Shown: positions 9,206 through 23,284 of the stretch, piece after piece | Numbering within the stretch: position 1 is the stretch's first letter | Layout of the letters: every line of letters starts with the position of its first letter | From: Megachile rotundata | Taxonomy: Eukaryota > Arthropoda > Insecta > Hymenoptera > Megachilidae | Direction of reading: 5' to 3' | DNA: 64,000 bases | NCBI RefSeq assembly: GCF_050947335.1 | Contig: NW_027473536.1 | Span: 124,001-188,000, forward strand | The notes under the pieces: generated by a model | Told to the model about the DNA's origin: nothing | The model's input: the letters and a program-made list of their open reading frames with translations, nothing else | The model's database searches: none | Made by a program: the position numbers and the translations under genes

Positions 9206-12200
9206 ATTGTGCTCAGTTACGATAACTTAACATGACTAGATAGTACAGAGTCGAATTACAGCGGATGTGTGCGAATTAGAGGCTGAATTGTGCGAAAATG
9301 GGCATAATTCGTGCAAAACGAGCAAAATTCGTGCAAAACGAGCAAAATTGTTCATTGTGGTGTTGAATTGTGCTCAGATAGGATAACTTAACATAACTAG
9401 ATAGTACAGAGTCGAATTACAGCGGATATGTGCGAATTAGAGGCTGAATCGCGCGAAAATGAGCATAATTCGTTCAAAACCAGCAAAATTGTTCATTGTG
9501 GTGTTGAATTGTGCACAGTTACGATAACTTAACATGACTAGATAGTACAGAGTCGAATTACAACGGATATGTGCGAATTAGAGGCTGAATCGTGAGAAAA
9601 TGAGCATAATTCGTTCAAAACCAGCAAAATTGTTCATTGTGGTGTTGAATTGTGCTCAGTTACGATAACTTAACATGACTAGATAGTACAGAGTCGAATT
9701 ACAGCGGATATGTGCGAATTAGAGGCTGAATCGTGCGAAAATGAGCATAATTCGTGCAAAACGAGCAAAATTGTTCGTTGTGGTGTTGAATTGTGCTCAG
9801 ATAGGATAACTTAACATAACTAGATAGTACAGAGTCGAATTACAGCGGATATGTGCGAATTAGAGGCTGAATCGTGCGAAAATGAGCATAATTCGTGCAA
9901 AACGAGCAAAATTGTTCGTTGTGGTGTTGAATTGTGCTCAGATAGGATAACTTAACATAACTAGATAGTACAGAGTCGAATTACAGCGGATATGTGCGAA
10001 TTAGAGGCTGAATCGTGCGAAAATGAGCATAATTCGTTCAAAACCAGCAAAATTGTTCATTGTGGTGTTGAATTGTGCTCAGATAGGATAACTTAACATA
10101 ACTAGATAGTACAGAGTCGAATTACAGCGGATATGTGGGAATTAGAGGCTGAATCGTGCGAAAATGAGCATAATTCGTTCAAAACCAGCAAAATTGTTCA
10201 TTGTGGTGCTGAATTGTGCTCAGATAGGATAACTTAACATAACTAGATAGTACAGAGTCGAATTACAGCGGATATGTGGGAATTAGAGGCTGAATCGTGC
10301 GAAAATGAGCATAATTCGTTCAAAACGAGCAAAATTGTTCATTGTGGTGTTGAATTGTGCTCAGTTACGATAACTTAACATGACTAGATAGTACAGAGTC
10401 GAATTACAGCGGATATGTGCGAATTAGAGGCTGCATCGTGCGAAAATGAGCATAATTCGTTCAAAACCAGCAAAATTGTTCATTGTGGTGTTGAATTGTG
10501 CTCAGTTACGATAACTTAACATGACTAGATAGTACAGAGTCGAATTACAGCGGATATGTGCGAATTAGAGGCTGAATCGTGCGAAAATGAGCATAATTCG
10601 TGCAAAACGAGCAAAATTGTTCGTTGTGGTGTTGAATTGTGCTCAGATAGGATAACTTAACATGACTAGATAGTACAGAGTCGAATTACAGCGGATATGT
10701 GCGAATTAGAGGCTGAATCGTGCGAAAATGAGCATAATTCGTTCAAAACCAGTAAAATTGTTCATTGTGGTGTTGAATTGTGCTCAGTTACGATGACTTA
10801 ACATGACTAGATAGTACAGAGTCGAATTACAGCGGATATGTGCGAATTAGAGGCTGAATCGTGCGAAAATGAGCATAATTCGTTCAAAACGAGCAAAATT
10901 GTTCATTGTGGTGTTGAATTGTGCTCAGTTACGATAACTTAACATGACTAGATAGTACAGAGTCGAATTACAGCGGATGTGTGCGAATTAGAGGCTGAAT
11001 TGTGCGAAAATGGGCATAATTCGTGCAAAACGAGCAAAATTCGTGCAAAACGAGCAAAATTGTTCATTGTGGTGTTGAATTGTGCTCAGATAGGATAACT
11101 TAACATAACTAGATAGTACAGAGTCGAATTACAGCGGATATGTGCGAATTAGAGGCTGAATCGCGCGAAAATGAGCATAATTCGTTCAAAACCAGCAAAA
11201 TTGTTCATTGTGGTGTTGAATTGTGCACAGTTACGATAACTTAACATGACTAGATAGTACAGAGTCGAATTACAACGGATATGTGCGAATTAGAGGCTGA
11301 ATCGTGAGAAAATGAGCATAATTCGTTCAAAACCAGCAAAATTGTTCATTGTGGTGTTGAATTGTGCTCAGTTACGATAACTTAACATGACTAGATAGTA
11401 CAGAGTCGAATTACAGCGGATATGTGCGAATTAGAGGCTGAATCGTGCGAAAATGAGCATAATTCGTGCAAAACGAGCAAAATTGTTCGTTGTGGTGTTG
11501 AATTGTGCTCAGATAGGATAACTTAACATAACTAGATAGTACAGAGTCGAATTACAGCGGATATGTGCGAATTAGAGGCTGAATCGTGCGAAAATGAGCA
11601 TAATTCGTTCAAAACCAGCAAAATTGTTCATTGTGGTGTTGAATTGTGCTCAGATAGGATAACTTAACATAACTAGATAGTACAGAGTCGAATTACAGCG
11701 GATATGTGCGAATTAGAGGCTGAATCGTGCGAAAACGAGCATAATTCGTGCAAAACGAGCAAAATTGTTCATTGTGGTGTTGAATTGTGCTCAGATAGGA
11801 TAACTTAACATAACTAGATAGTACAGAGTCGAATTACAGCGGATATGTGCGAATTAGAGGCTGAATCGTGCGAAAATGAGCATAATTCGTTCAAAACCAG
11901 CAAAATTGTTCATTGTGGTGTTGAATTGTGCTCAGATAGGATAACTTAACATAACTAGATAGTACAGAGTCGAATTACAGCGGATATGTGCGAATTAGAG
12001 GCTGAATCGTGCGAAAATGAGCATAATTCGTTCAAAACCAGCAAAATTGTTCATTGTGGTGTTGAATTGTGCTCAGTTACGATAACTTAACATGACTAGA
12101 TAGTACAGACTCGAATTACAGCGGGTATGTGCGAATTAGAGGCTGAATCGTGCGAAAATGAGCATAATTCGTTCAAAACGAGCAAAATTGTTCATTGTGG

Positions 12201-12206
12201 TGTTGA

Positions 12207-12367
12207 ATTGTGCTCAGTTACGATAACTTAACATGACTAGATATTACAGAGTCGAATTACAGCGGATATGTGCGAATTAGAGGCTGAATCGTTTGAAAAT
12301 GAGCAAAATTCGTTCAAAACGAGCAAAATTCGTGCAAAACGAGCAAAATTGTTCATTGTGGTGTTGA
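12207..12367. repeat. Long monomer class L5 (161 bp), exemplar
   Basis: gtttg type with class T head and two intact cgagc units, without the cacaac, gagtaaa or cgttc changes of the other classes. Starts: 12207, 39658, 52346. It may be the least derived gtttg form. Each copy is followed by a monomer with the private taacctaact. The preceding but-one short monomer carries gactcgaatt with agcgggtatg, so this three-part signature marks the same locus three times. Confidence 0.9.
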
Positions 12368-12790
12368 ATTGTGCTCAGATAGGATAACTTAACCTAACTA
12401 GATAGTACAGAGTCGAATTACAGCGGATATGTGCGAATTAGAGGCTGAATCGTGCGAAAATGTGCATAATTCGTTCAAAACCAGCAAAATTGTTCATTGT
12501 GGTGTTGAATTGTGCTCAGTTACGATAACTTAACATGACTAGATAGTACAGAGTCGAATTACAGCGGATATGTGCGAATTAGAGGCTGAATCGTGCGAAA
12601 ATGAGCATAATTCGTGCAAAACGAGCAAAATTGTTCGTTGTGGTGTTGAATTGTGCTCAGATAGGATAACTTAACATAACTAGATAGTACAGAGTCGAAA
12701 TACAGCGGATATGTGCGAATTAGAGGCTGAATCGTGCGAAAACGAGCATAATTCGTGCAAAACGAGCAAAATTGTTCATTGTGGTGTTGA

Positions 12791-12951
12791 ATTGTGCTCA
12801 GATAGGATAACTTAACATAACTAGATAGTACAGAGTCGAATTACAGCGGATATGTGCGAATTAGAGGCTGAATCGTTTGAAAATGAGTAAAATTCGTTCA
12901 AAACGAGCAAAATTCGTGCAAAACGAGCAAAATTGTTCATTGTGATGTTGA
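12791..12951. repeat. Long monomer classes L3 and L3b (161 bp), exemplar
   Basis: Class A head, then gtttgaaaatgagtaaaatt, gttcaaaacgagcaaaatt and cgtgcaaaacgagcaaaatt, ending in ttcattgtgatg or ttcaatgtgatg. L3 (aaaattcg) starts: 12791, 16961, 23567, 24997, 30897, 33757, 37181, 46888, 59677 and the truncated 63866. L3b (aaaatccg) starts: 20103, 28139, 38188, 40101, 43706, 50876, 52789, 61409. The following monomer is always class A with the private actggatag. L3 at 23567, 30897, 33757, 46888 and 63866 also share gcggatata. Confidence 0.92.
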
Positions 12952-14945
12952 ATTGTGCTCAGATAGGATAACTTAACATAACTGGATAGTACAGAGTCGA
13001 ATTACAGCGGATATGTGCGAATTAGAGGCTGAATCGTGCGAAAATGAGCATAATTCGTTCAAAACCAGCAAAATTGTTCATTGTGGTGTTGAATTGTGCT
13101 CAGTTACGATAACTTAACATGACTAGATAGTACAGAGTCGAATTACAGCGGATATGTGCGAATTAGAGGCTGAATCGTGCGAAAATGAGCATAATTCGTT
13201 CAAAACGAGCAAAATTGTTCATTGTGGTGTTGAATTGTGCTCAGTTACGATAACTTAACATGACTAGATAGTACAGAGTCGAATTACAGCGGATGTGTGC
13301 GAATTAGAGGCTGAATTGTGCGAAAATGAGTATAATTCGTGCAAAACGAGCAAAATTCGTGCAAAACGAGCAAAATTGTTCATTGTGGTGTTGAATTGTG
13401 CTCAGATAGGATAACTTAACATAGCTAGATAGTACAGAGTCGAATTACAGCGGATATGTGCGAATTAGAGGCTGAATCGCGCGAAAATGAGCATAATTCG
13501 TTCAAAACCAGCAAAATTGTTCATTGTGGTGTTGAATTGTGCTCAGTTACGATAACTTAACATGACTAGATAGTACAGAGTCGAAATACAGCGGATATGT
13601 GCGAATTAGAGGCTGAATCGTGAGAAAATGAGCATAATTCGTTCAAAACCAGCAAAATTGTTCATTGTGGTGTTGAATTGTGCTCAGTTACGATAACTTA
13701 ACATGACTAGATAGTACAGAGTCGAATTACAGCGGATATGTGCGAATTAGTGGCTGAATCGTGCGAAAATGAGCATAATTCGTGCAAAACGAACAAAATT
13801 GTTCGTTGTGGTGTTGAATTGTGCTCAGATAGGATAACTTAACATAACTAGATAGTACAGAGTCGAATTACAGCGGATATGTGCGAATTAGAGGCTGAAT
13901 CGTGCGAAAATGAGCATAATTCGTTCAAAACCAGCAAAATTGTTCATTGTGGTGTTGAATTGTGCTCAGTTACGATAACTTAACATGACTAGATAGTACA
14001 GAGTCGAATTACAGCGGATATGTGCGAATTAGAGGCTGAATCGTGCGAAAATGAGCATAATTCGTGCAAAACGAGCAAAATTGTTCGTTGTGGTGTTGAA
14101 TTGTGCTCAGATAGGATAACTTAACATCACTAGATAGTACAGAGTCGAATTACAGCGGATATGTGCGAATTAGAGGCTGAATCGTGCGAAAATGAGCATA
14201 ATTCGTTCAAAACCAGCAAAATTGTTCATTGTGGTGTTGAATTGTGCTCAGTTACGATAACTTAACATGACTAGATAGTACAGAGTCGAATTACAGCGGA
14301 TATGTGCGAATTAGAGGCTGAATCGTGCGAAAATGAGCATAATTCGTGCAAAACGAGCAAAATTGTTCGTTGTGGTGTTGAATTGTGCTCAGATAGGATA
14401 ACTTAACATAACTAGATAGTACAGAGTCGAATTACAGCGGATATGTGCGAATTAGAGGCTGAATCGTGCGAAAATGAGCATAATTCGTTCAAAACCAGCA
14501 AAATTGTTCATTGTGGTGTTGAATTGCGCTCAGATAGGATAACTTAACATAACTAGATAGTACAGAGTCGAATTACAGCGGATATGTGCGAATTAGAGGT
14601 TGAATCGTGCGAAAATGAGCATAATTCGTTCAAAACCAGCAAAATTGTTCATTGTGGTGTTGAATTGTGCTCAGTTACGATAACTTAACATGACTAGATA
14701 GTACAGAGTCGAATTACAGCGGATATGTGCGAATTAGAGGCTGAATCGTGCGAAAATGAGCATAATTCGTTCAAAACGAGCAAAATTGTTCATTGTGGTG
14801 TTGAATTGTGCTCAGTTACGATAACTTAACATGACTAGATAGTACAGAGTCGAAATACAGCGGATATGTGCGAATTAGAGGCTGAATCGTGCGAAAACGA
14901 GCATAATTCGTGCAAAACGAGCAAAATTGTTCATTGTGGTGTTGA

Positions 14946-15106
14946 ATTGTGCTCAGATAGGATAACTTAACATAAGTAGATAGTACAGAGTCGAATTACA
15001 GCGGATATGTGCGAATTAGAGGCTGAATCGTTTGAAAATGAGCAAAATTCGTTCAAAACGAGCAAAATTCGTGCAAAACGTTCAAAATTGTTCATTGTGG
15101 TGTTGA
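14946..15106. repeat. Long monomer class L4 (161 bp), exemplar
   Basis: Class A, gtttgaaaatgagcaaaatt, with the second 20-bp unit changed to gtgcaaaacgttcaaaatt (or ttcagaatt), which removes its second CENP-B-like motif. Most have cataagtag in the head. Starts: 14946, 21271, 29307 (160 bp), 41833, 44874, 54521, 57522, 61852. 41833 and 54521 share the private cgttcaga. The next monomer but one usually begins tcaggtacg, after a tail with aaaatttttc. Confidence 0.9.
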
Positions 15107-18100
15107 ATTGTGCTCAGATAGGATAACTTAACATAACTAGATAGTACAGAGTCGAATTACAGCGGATATGTGCGAATTAGAGGCTGAATCGTGCGAAAAT
15201 GTGCATAATTCGTTCAAAACCAGCAAAATTTTTCATTGTGGTGTTGAATTGTGCTCAGGTACGATAACTTAACATGACTAGATAGTACAGAGTCGAATTA
15301 CAGCGGATATGTGCGAATTAGAGGCTGAATCGTGCGAAAATGAGCATAATTCGTGCAAAACGAGCAAAATTGTTCGTTGTGGTGTTGAATTGTGCTCAGT
15401 TACGATAACTTAACATGACTGGATAGTACAGAGTCGAATTACAGCGGATATGTGCGAATTAGAGGCTGAATCGTGCGAAAATGAGCATAATTCGTGCAAA
15501 ACGAGCAAAATTGTTCGTTGTGGTGTTGAATTGTGCTCAGATAGGATAACTTAACATAACTAGATAGTACAGAGTCGAATTACAGCGGATATGTGAGAAT
15601 TAGAGGCTGAATCGTGCGAGAATGAGCATAATTCGTGCAAAACGAGCAAAATTGTTCGTTGTGGTGTTGAATTGTGCTCAGATAGGATAACTTAACATCA
15701 CTAGATAGTACAGAGTCCAATTACAGCGGATATGTGCAAATTAGAGGCTGAATCGTGCGAAAATGAGCATAATTCGTTCAAAACCAGCAAAATTGTTCAT
15801 TGTGGTGTTGAATTGTGCTCAGTTACGATAACTTAACATGACTAGATAGTACAGACTCGAATTACAGCGGATATGTGCGAATTAGAGGCTGAATCGTGCG
15901 AAAATGAGCATAATTCGTTCAAATACGAGCAAAATTGTTCATTGTGGTGTTGAATTGTGCTCAGTTACGATAACTTAACATGACTAGATAGTACAGAGTC
16001 GAAATACAGCGGATATGTGCGAATTAGAGGCTGAATCGTGCGAAAACGAGCATACTTCGTGCAAAACGAGCAAAATTGTTCATTGTGGTGTTGAATTGTG
16101 CTCAGATAGGATAACTTAACATAACTAGATAGTACAGAGTCGAATTACAGCGGATATGTGCGAATTAGAGGCTGAATCGTTTGAAAATGAGCAAAATTCG
16201 TTCACAACGAGCAAAATTCGTGCAAAACGAGCAAAATTGTTCATTGTGGTGTTGAATTGTGCTCAGATAGGATAACTTAACATAACTAGATAGTACAGAG
16301 TCGAATTACAGCGGATATGTGCGAATTAGAGGCTGAATCGTGCGAAAATGTGCATAATTCGTTCAAAACCAGCAAAATTGTTCATTGTGGTGTTGAATTG
16401 TGCTCAGTTACGATAACTTAACATGACTAGATAGTACAGAGTCGAATTACACCGGATATGTGCGAATTAGAGGCTGAATCGTGCGAACATGAGCATAATT
16501 CGTGCAAAACGAGCAAAATTGTTCGTTGTGGTGTTGAATTGTGCTCAGATAGGATAACTTAACATAACTAGGTAGTACAGAGTCGAATTACAGCGGATAT
16601 GTGCGAATTAGAGGCTGAATCGTGCGAAAATGAGCATAATTCGTGCAAAACCAGCAAAATTGTTCATTGTGGTGTTGAATTGTGCTCAGTTACGATAACT
16701 TAACATGACTAGATAGTACAGAGTCGAATTACAGCGGATATGTGCGAATTAGAGGCTGAATCGTGCGAAAATGTGCATAATTCGTTCAAAACCAGCAAAA
16801 TTGTTCATTGTGGTGTTGAATTGTGCTCAGTTACGATAACTTAACATGACTAGATAGTACAGAGTCGAAATAAAGCGGATATGTGCGAATTAGAGGCTGA
16901 ATCGTGCGAAAACGAGCATAATTCGTGCAAAACGAGCAAAATTGTTCATTGTGGTGTTGAATTGTGCTCAGATAGGATAACTTAACATAACTAGATAGTA
17001 CAGAGTCGAATTACAGCGGATATGTGCGAATTAGAGGCTGAATCGTTTGAAAATGAGTAAAATTCGTTCAAAACGAGCAAAATTCGTGCAAAACGAGCAA
17101 AATTGTTCAATGTGATGTTGAATTGTGCTCAGATAGGATAACTTAACATAACTGGATAGTACAGAGTCGAATTACAGCGGATATGTGCGAATTAGAGGCT
17201 GAATCGTGCGAAAATGAGCATAATTCGTTCAAAACCAGCAAAATTGTTCATTGTGGTGTTGAATTGTGCTCAGTTACGATAACTTAACATGACTAGATAG
17301 TACAGAGTCGAATTACAGCGGATATGTGCGAATTAGAGGCTGAATCGTGCGAAAATGAGCATAATTCGTTCAAAACGAGCAAAATTGTTCATTGTGGTGT
17401 TGAATTGTGCTCAGTTACGATAACTTAACATGACTAGATAGTACAGAGTCGAATTACAGCGGATATGTGCGAATTAGAGGCTGAATCGTGAGAAAATGAG
17501 CATAATTCGTTCAAAACCAGCAAAATTGTTCATTGTGGTGTTGAATTGTGCTCAGTTACGATAACTTAACATGACTAGATAGTACAGAGTCGAATTACAG
17601 CGGATATGTGCGAATTAGAGGCTGAATCGTGCGAAAATGAGCATAATTCGTGCAAAACGAGCAAAATTGTTCGTTGTGGTGTTGAATTGTGCTCAGATAG
17701 GATAACTTAACATAACTAGATAGTACAGAGTCGAATTACAGCGGATATGTGCGAATTAGAGGCTGAATCGTGCGAAAATGAGCATAATTCGTTCAAAACC
17801 AGCAAAATTGTTCATTGTGGTGTTGAATTGTGCTCAGATAGGATAACTTAACATGACTAGATAGTACAGAGTCGAATTACAGCGGATATGTGCGAATTAG
17901 AGGCTGAATCGTGCGAAAATGAGCATAATTCGTTCAAAACCAGCAAAATTGTTCGTTGTGGTGTTGAATTGTGCTCAGTTACGATAACTTAACATGACTA
18001 GATAGTACAGAGTCGAATTACAGCGGATATGTGCGAATTAGAGGCTGAATCGTGCGAAAATGAGCATAATTCGTGCAAAACGAGCAAAATTGTTCGTTGT

Positions 18101-21100
18101 GGTGTTGAATTGTGCTCAGATAGGATAACTTAACATGACTAGATAGTACAGAGTCGAATTACAGCGGATATGTGCGAATTAGAGGCTGAATCGTGCGAAA
18201 ATGAGCATAATTCGTGCAAAACGAGCAAAATTGTTCGTTGTGGTGTTGAATTGTGCTCAGATAGGATAACTTAACATGACTAGATAGTACAGAGTCGAAT
18301 TACAGCGGATATGTGCGAATTAGAGGCTGAATCGTGCGAAAATGAGCATAATTCGTTCAAAACCAGCAAAATTGTTCATTGTGGTGTTGAATTGTGCTCA
18401 GTTACGATGACTTAACATGACTAGATAGTACAGAGTCGAATTACAGCGGATATGTGCGAATTAGAGGCTGAATCGTGCGAAAATGAGCATAATTCGTTCA
18501 AAACGAGCAAAATTGTTCATTGTGGTGTTGAATTGTGCTCAGTTACGATAACTTAACATGACTAGATAGTACAGAGTCGAATTACAGCGGATGTGTGCGA
18601 ATTAGAGGCTGAATTGTGCGAAAATGGGCATAATTCGTGCAAAACGAGCAAAATTCGTGCAAAACGAGCAAAATTGTTCATTGTGGTGTTGAATTGTGCT
18701 CAGATAGGATAACTTAACATAACTAGATAGTACAGAGTCGAATTACAGCGGATATGTGCGAATTAGAGGCTGAATCGCGCGAAAATGAGCATAATTCGTG
18801 CAAAACCAGCAAAATTGTTCATTGTGGTGTTGAATTGTGCACAGTTACGATAACTTAACATGACTAGATAGTACAGAGTCGAATTACAACGGATATGTGC
18901 GAATTAGAGGCTGAATCGTGAGAAAATGAGCATAATTCGTTCAAAACCAGCAAAATTGTTCATTGTGGTGTTGAATTGTGCTCAGTTACGATAACTTAAC
19001 ATGACTAGATAGTACAGAGTCGAATTACAGCGGATATGTGCGAATTAGAGGCTGAATCGTGCGAAAGTGAGCATAATTCGTGCAAAACGAGCAAAATTGT
19101 TCGTTGTGGTGTTGAATTGTGCTCAGATAGGATAACTTAACATAACTAGATAGTACAGAGTCGAATTACAGCGGATATGTGCGAATTCGAGGCTGAATCG
19201 TGCGAAAATGAGCATAATTCGTTCAAAACCAGCACAATTGTTCATTGTGGTGTTGAATTGTGCTCAGATAGGATAACTTAACATAACTAGATAGTACAGA
19301 GTCGAATTACAGCGGATATGTGCGAATTAGAGGCTGAATCGTGCGAAAACGAGCATAATTCGTGCAAAACGAGCAAAATTGTTCATTGTGGTGTTGAATT
19401 GTGCTCAGATAGGATAACTTAACATAACTAGATAGTACAGAGTCGAATTACAGCGGATATGTGCGAATTAGAGGCTGAATCGTGCGAAAATGAGCATAAT
19501 TCGTTCAAAACCAGCAAAATTGTTCATTGTGGTGTTGAATTGTGCTCAGATAGGATAACTTAACATAACTAGATAGTACAGAGTCGAATTACAGCGGATA
19601 TGTGCGAATTAGAGGCTGAATCGTGCGAAAATGAGCATAATTCGTTCAAAACCAGCAAAATTGTTCATTGTGGTGTTGAATTGTGCTCAGTTACGATAAC
19701 TTAACATGACTAGATAGTACAGAGTCGAATTACAGCGGATATGTGCGAATTAGAGGCTGAATCGTGCGAAAATGAGCATAATTCGTGCAAAACGAGCAAA
19801 ATTGTTCCTTGTGGTGTTGAATTGTGCTCAGATAGGATAACTTAACATAACTAGATAGTACAGAGTCGAATTACAGCGGATATGTGCGAATTAGAGGCTG
19901 AATCGTGCGAAAATGAGCATAATTCGTTCAAAACCAGCAAAATTGTTCATTGTGGTGTTGAATTGTGCTCAGTTACGATAACTTAACATGACTAGATAGT
20001 ACAGAGTCGAAATACAGCGGATATGTGCGAATTAGAGGCTGAATCGTGCGAAAACGAGCATAATTCGTGCAAAACGAGCAAAATTGTTCATTGTGGTGTT
20101 GAATTGTGCTCAGATAGGATAACTTAACATAACTAGATAGTACAGAATCGAATTACAGCGGATATGTGCGAATTAGAGGCTGAATCGTTTGAAAATGAGT
20201 AAAATCCGTTCAAAACGAGCAAAATTCGTGCAAAACGAGCAAAATTGTTCATTGTGATGTTGAATTGTGCTCAGATAGGATAACTTAACATAACTGGATA
20301 GTACAGAGTCGAATTACAGCGGATATGTGCGAATTAGAGGCTGAATCGTGCGAAAATGAGCATAATTCGTTCAAAACCAGCAAAATTGTTCATTGTGGTG
20401 TTGAATTGTGCTCAGTTACGATAACTTAACATGACTAGATAGTACAGAGTCGGATTACAGCGGATATGTGCGAATTAGAGGCTGAATCGTGCGAAAATGA
20501 GCATAATTCGTTCAAAACGAGCAAAATTGTTCATTGTGGTGTTGAATTGTGCTCAGTTACGATAACTTAACATGACTAGATAGTACAGAGTCGAATTACA
20601 GCGGATGTGTGCGAATTAGAGGCTGAATTGTGCGAAAATGAGTATAATTCGTGCAAAACGAGCAAAATTCGTGCAAAACGAGCAAAATTGTTCATTGTGG
20701 TGTTGAATTGTGCTCAGATAGGATAACTTAACATAGCTAGATAGTACAGAGTCGAATTACAGCGGATATGTGCGAATTAGAGGCTGAATCGTGCGAAAAT
20801 GAGCATAATTCGTTCAAAACCAGCAAAATTGTTCATTGTGGTGTTGAATTGCGCTCAGATAGGATAACTTAACATAACTAGATAGTACAGAGTCGAATTA
20901 CAGCGGATATGTGCGAATTAGAGGTTGAATCGTGCGAAAATGAGCATAATTCGTTCAAAACCAGCAAAATTGTTCATTGTGGTGTTGAATTGTGCTCAGT
21001 TACGATAACTTAACATGACTAGATAGTACAGAGTCGAATTACAGCGGATATGTGCGAATTAGAGGCTGAATCGTGCGAAAATGAGCATAATTCGTTCAAA

Positions 21101-23284
21101 ACGAGCAAAATTGTTCATTGTGGTGTTGAATTGTGCTCAGTTACGATAACTTAACATGACTAGATAGTACAGAGTCGAAATACAGCGGATATGTGCGAAT
21201 TAGAGGCTGAATCGTGCGAAAACGAGCATAATTCGTGCAAAACGAGCAAAATTGTTCATTGTGGTGTTGAATTGTGCTCAGATAGGATAACTTAACATAA
21301 GTAGATAGTACAGAGTCGAATTACAGCGGATATGTGCGAATTAGAGGCTGAATCGTTTGAAAATGAGCAAAATTCGTTCAAAACGAGCAAAATTCGTGCA
21401 AAACGTTCAAAATTGTTCATTGTGGCGTTGAATTGTGCTCAGATAGGATAACTTAACATAACTAGATAGTACAGAGTCGAATTACAGCGGATATGTGCGA
21501 ATTAGAGGCTGAATCGTGCGAAAATGTGCATAATTCGTTCAAAACCAGCAAAATTTTTCATTGTGGTGTTGAATTGTGCTCAGGTACGATAACTTAACAT
21601 GACTAGATAGTACAGAGTCGAATTACAGCGGATATGTGCGAATTAGAGGCTGAATCGTGCGAAAATGAGCATAATTCGTGCAAAACGAGCAAAATTGTTC
21701 GTTGTGGTGTTGAATTGTGCTCAGTTACGATAACTTAACATGACTGGATAGTACAGAGTCGAATTACAGCGGATATGTGCGAATTAGAGGCTGAATCGTG
21801 CGAAAATGAGCATAATTCGTGCAAAACGAGCATAATTGTTCGTTGTGGTGTTGAATTGTGCTCAGATAGGATAACTTAACATAACTAGATAGTACAGAGT
21901 CGAATTACAGCGGATATGTGCGAATTAGTGGCTGAATCGTGCGAAAATGAGCATAATTCGTTCAAAACCAGCAAAATTGTTCATTGTTGTGTTGAATTGT
22001 GCTCAGATAGGATAACTTAACATAACTAGTTAGTACAGAGTCGAATTACAGCGGATATGTGCGAATTAGAGGCTGAATCGTGCGAAAATGAGCATAATTC
22101 GTTCAAAACCAGCAAAATTGTTCATTGTGGTGTTGAATTGTGCTCAGTTACGATAACTTAACATGACTAGATAGTACAGATTCGAATTACAGCGGATATG
22201 TGCGAATTAGAGGCTGAATCGTGTGAAAATGAGCATAATTCGTTCAAAACGAGCAAAATTGTTCATTGTGGTGTTGAATTGTGCTCAGTTACGATAACTT
22301 AACATAACTAGATAGTACAGAGTCGAATTACAGCGGATATGTGCGAATTAGAGGCTGAATCGTGCGAAAATGAGCATAATTCGTTCAAAACCAGCAAAAT
22401 TGTTCATTGTGGTGTTGAATTGTGCTCAGTTACGATAACTTAACATGACTAGATAGTACAGACTCGAATTACAGCGGATATGTGCGAATTAGAGGCTGAA
22501 TCGTGCGAAAATGAGCATAATTCGTTCAAAACGAGCAAAATTGTTCATTGTGGTGTTGAATTGTGCTCAGTTACGATAACTTAACATGACTAGATAGTAC
22601 AGAGTCGAAATACAGCGGATATGTGCGAATTAGAGGCTGAATCGTGCGAAAACGAGCATACTTCGTGCAAAACGAGCAAAATTGTTCATTGTGGTGTTGA
22701 ATTGTGCTCAGATAGGATAACTTAACATAACTAGATAGTACAGAGTCGAATTACAGCGGATATGTGCGAATTAGAGGCTGAATCGTGCGAAAATGAGCAT
22801 AATTCGTTCACAACGAGCAAAATTCGTGCAAAACGAGCAAAATTGTTCATTGTGGTGTTGAATTGTGCTCAGATAGGATAACTTAACATAACTAGATAGT
22901 ACAGAGTCGAATTACAGCGGATATGTGCGAATTAGAGGCTGAATCGTGCGAAAATGTGCATAATTCGTTCAAAACCAGCAAAATTGTTCATTGTGGTGTT
23001 GAATTGTGCTCAGTTACGATAACTTAACATGACTAGATAGTACAGAGTCGAATTACACCGGATATGTGCGAATTAGAGGCTGAATCGTGCGAAAATGAGC
23101 ATAATTCGTGCAAAACGAGCAAAATTGTTCGTTGTGGTGTTGAATTGTGCTCAGATAGGATAACTTAACATAACTAGGTAGTACAGAGTCGAATTACAGC
23201 GGATATGTGCGAATTAGAGGCTGAATCGTGCGAAAATGAGCATAATTCGTGCAAAACCAGCAAAATTGTTCATTGTGGTGTTGA

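Larger units (their letters stand above)
5923..12790. repeat. Region where long monomers first appear (48 monomers, 5 long)
   Basis: Long monomers are L1 at 5923, L2 at 7494, 9206 and 10918, and L5 at 12207; 6868 = 48 x 141 + 5 x 20. The run L2, L2, L5, then L3, L2b and L4 downstream resembles module B at 38188 and 50876, with different spacing. L5 at 12207 is followed by a private taacctaac monomer, as it is at 39658 and 52346. Near 10137 and 10278, two adjacent monomers share the rare tgtgggaatt, the trace of a single-monomer duplication. Confidence 0.85.
12791..20102. repeat. Super-module A, copy 1 (51 monomers, 6 long)
   Basis: 7312 bp = 51 x 141 + 6 x 20 + 1. Order of long monomers: L3 12791, L2b 13234, L4 14946, L1 16095, L3 16961, L2 18532. 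The single +1 is in the monomer starting at 15813, where aaatacgagc replaces aaaacgagc (about 15924). Relative to copy 2, L4 and L1 are separated by 7 rather than 9 short monomers. Confidence 0.85.
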
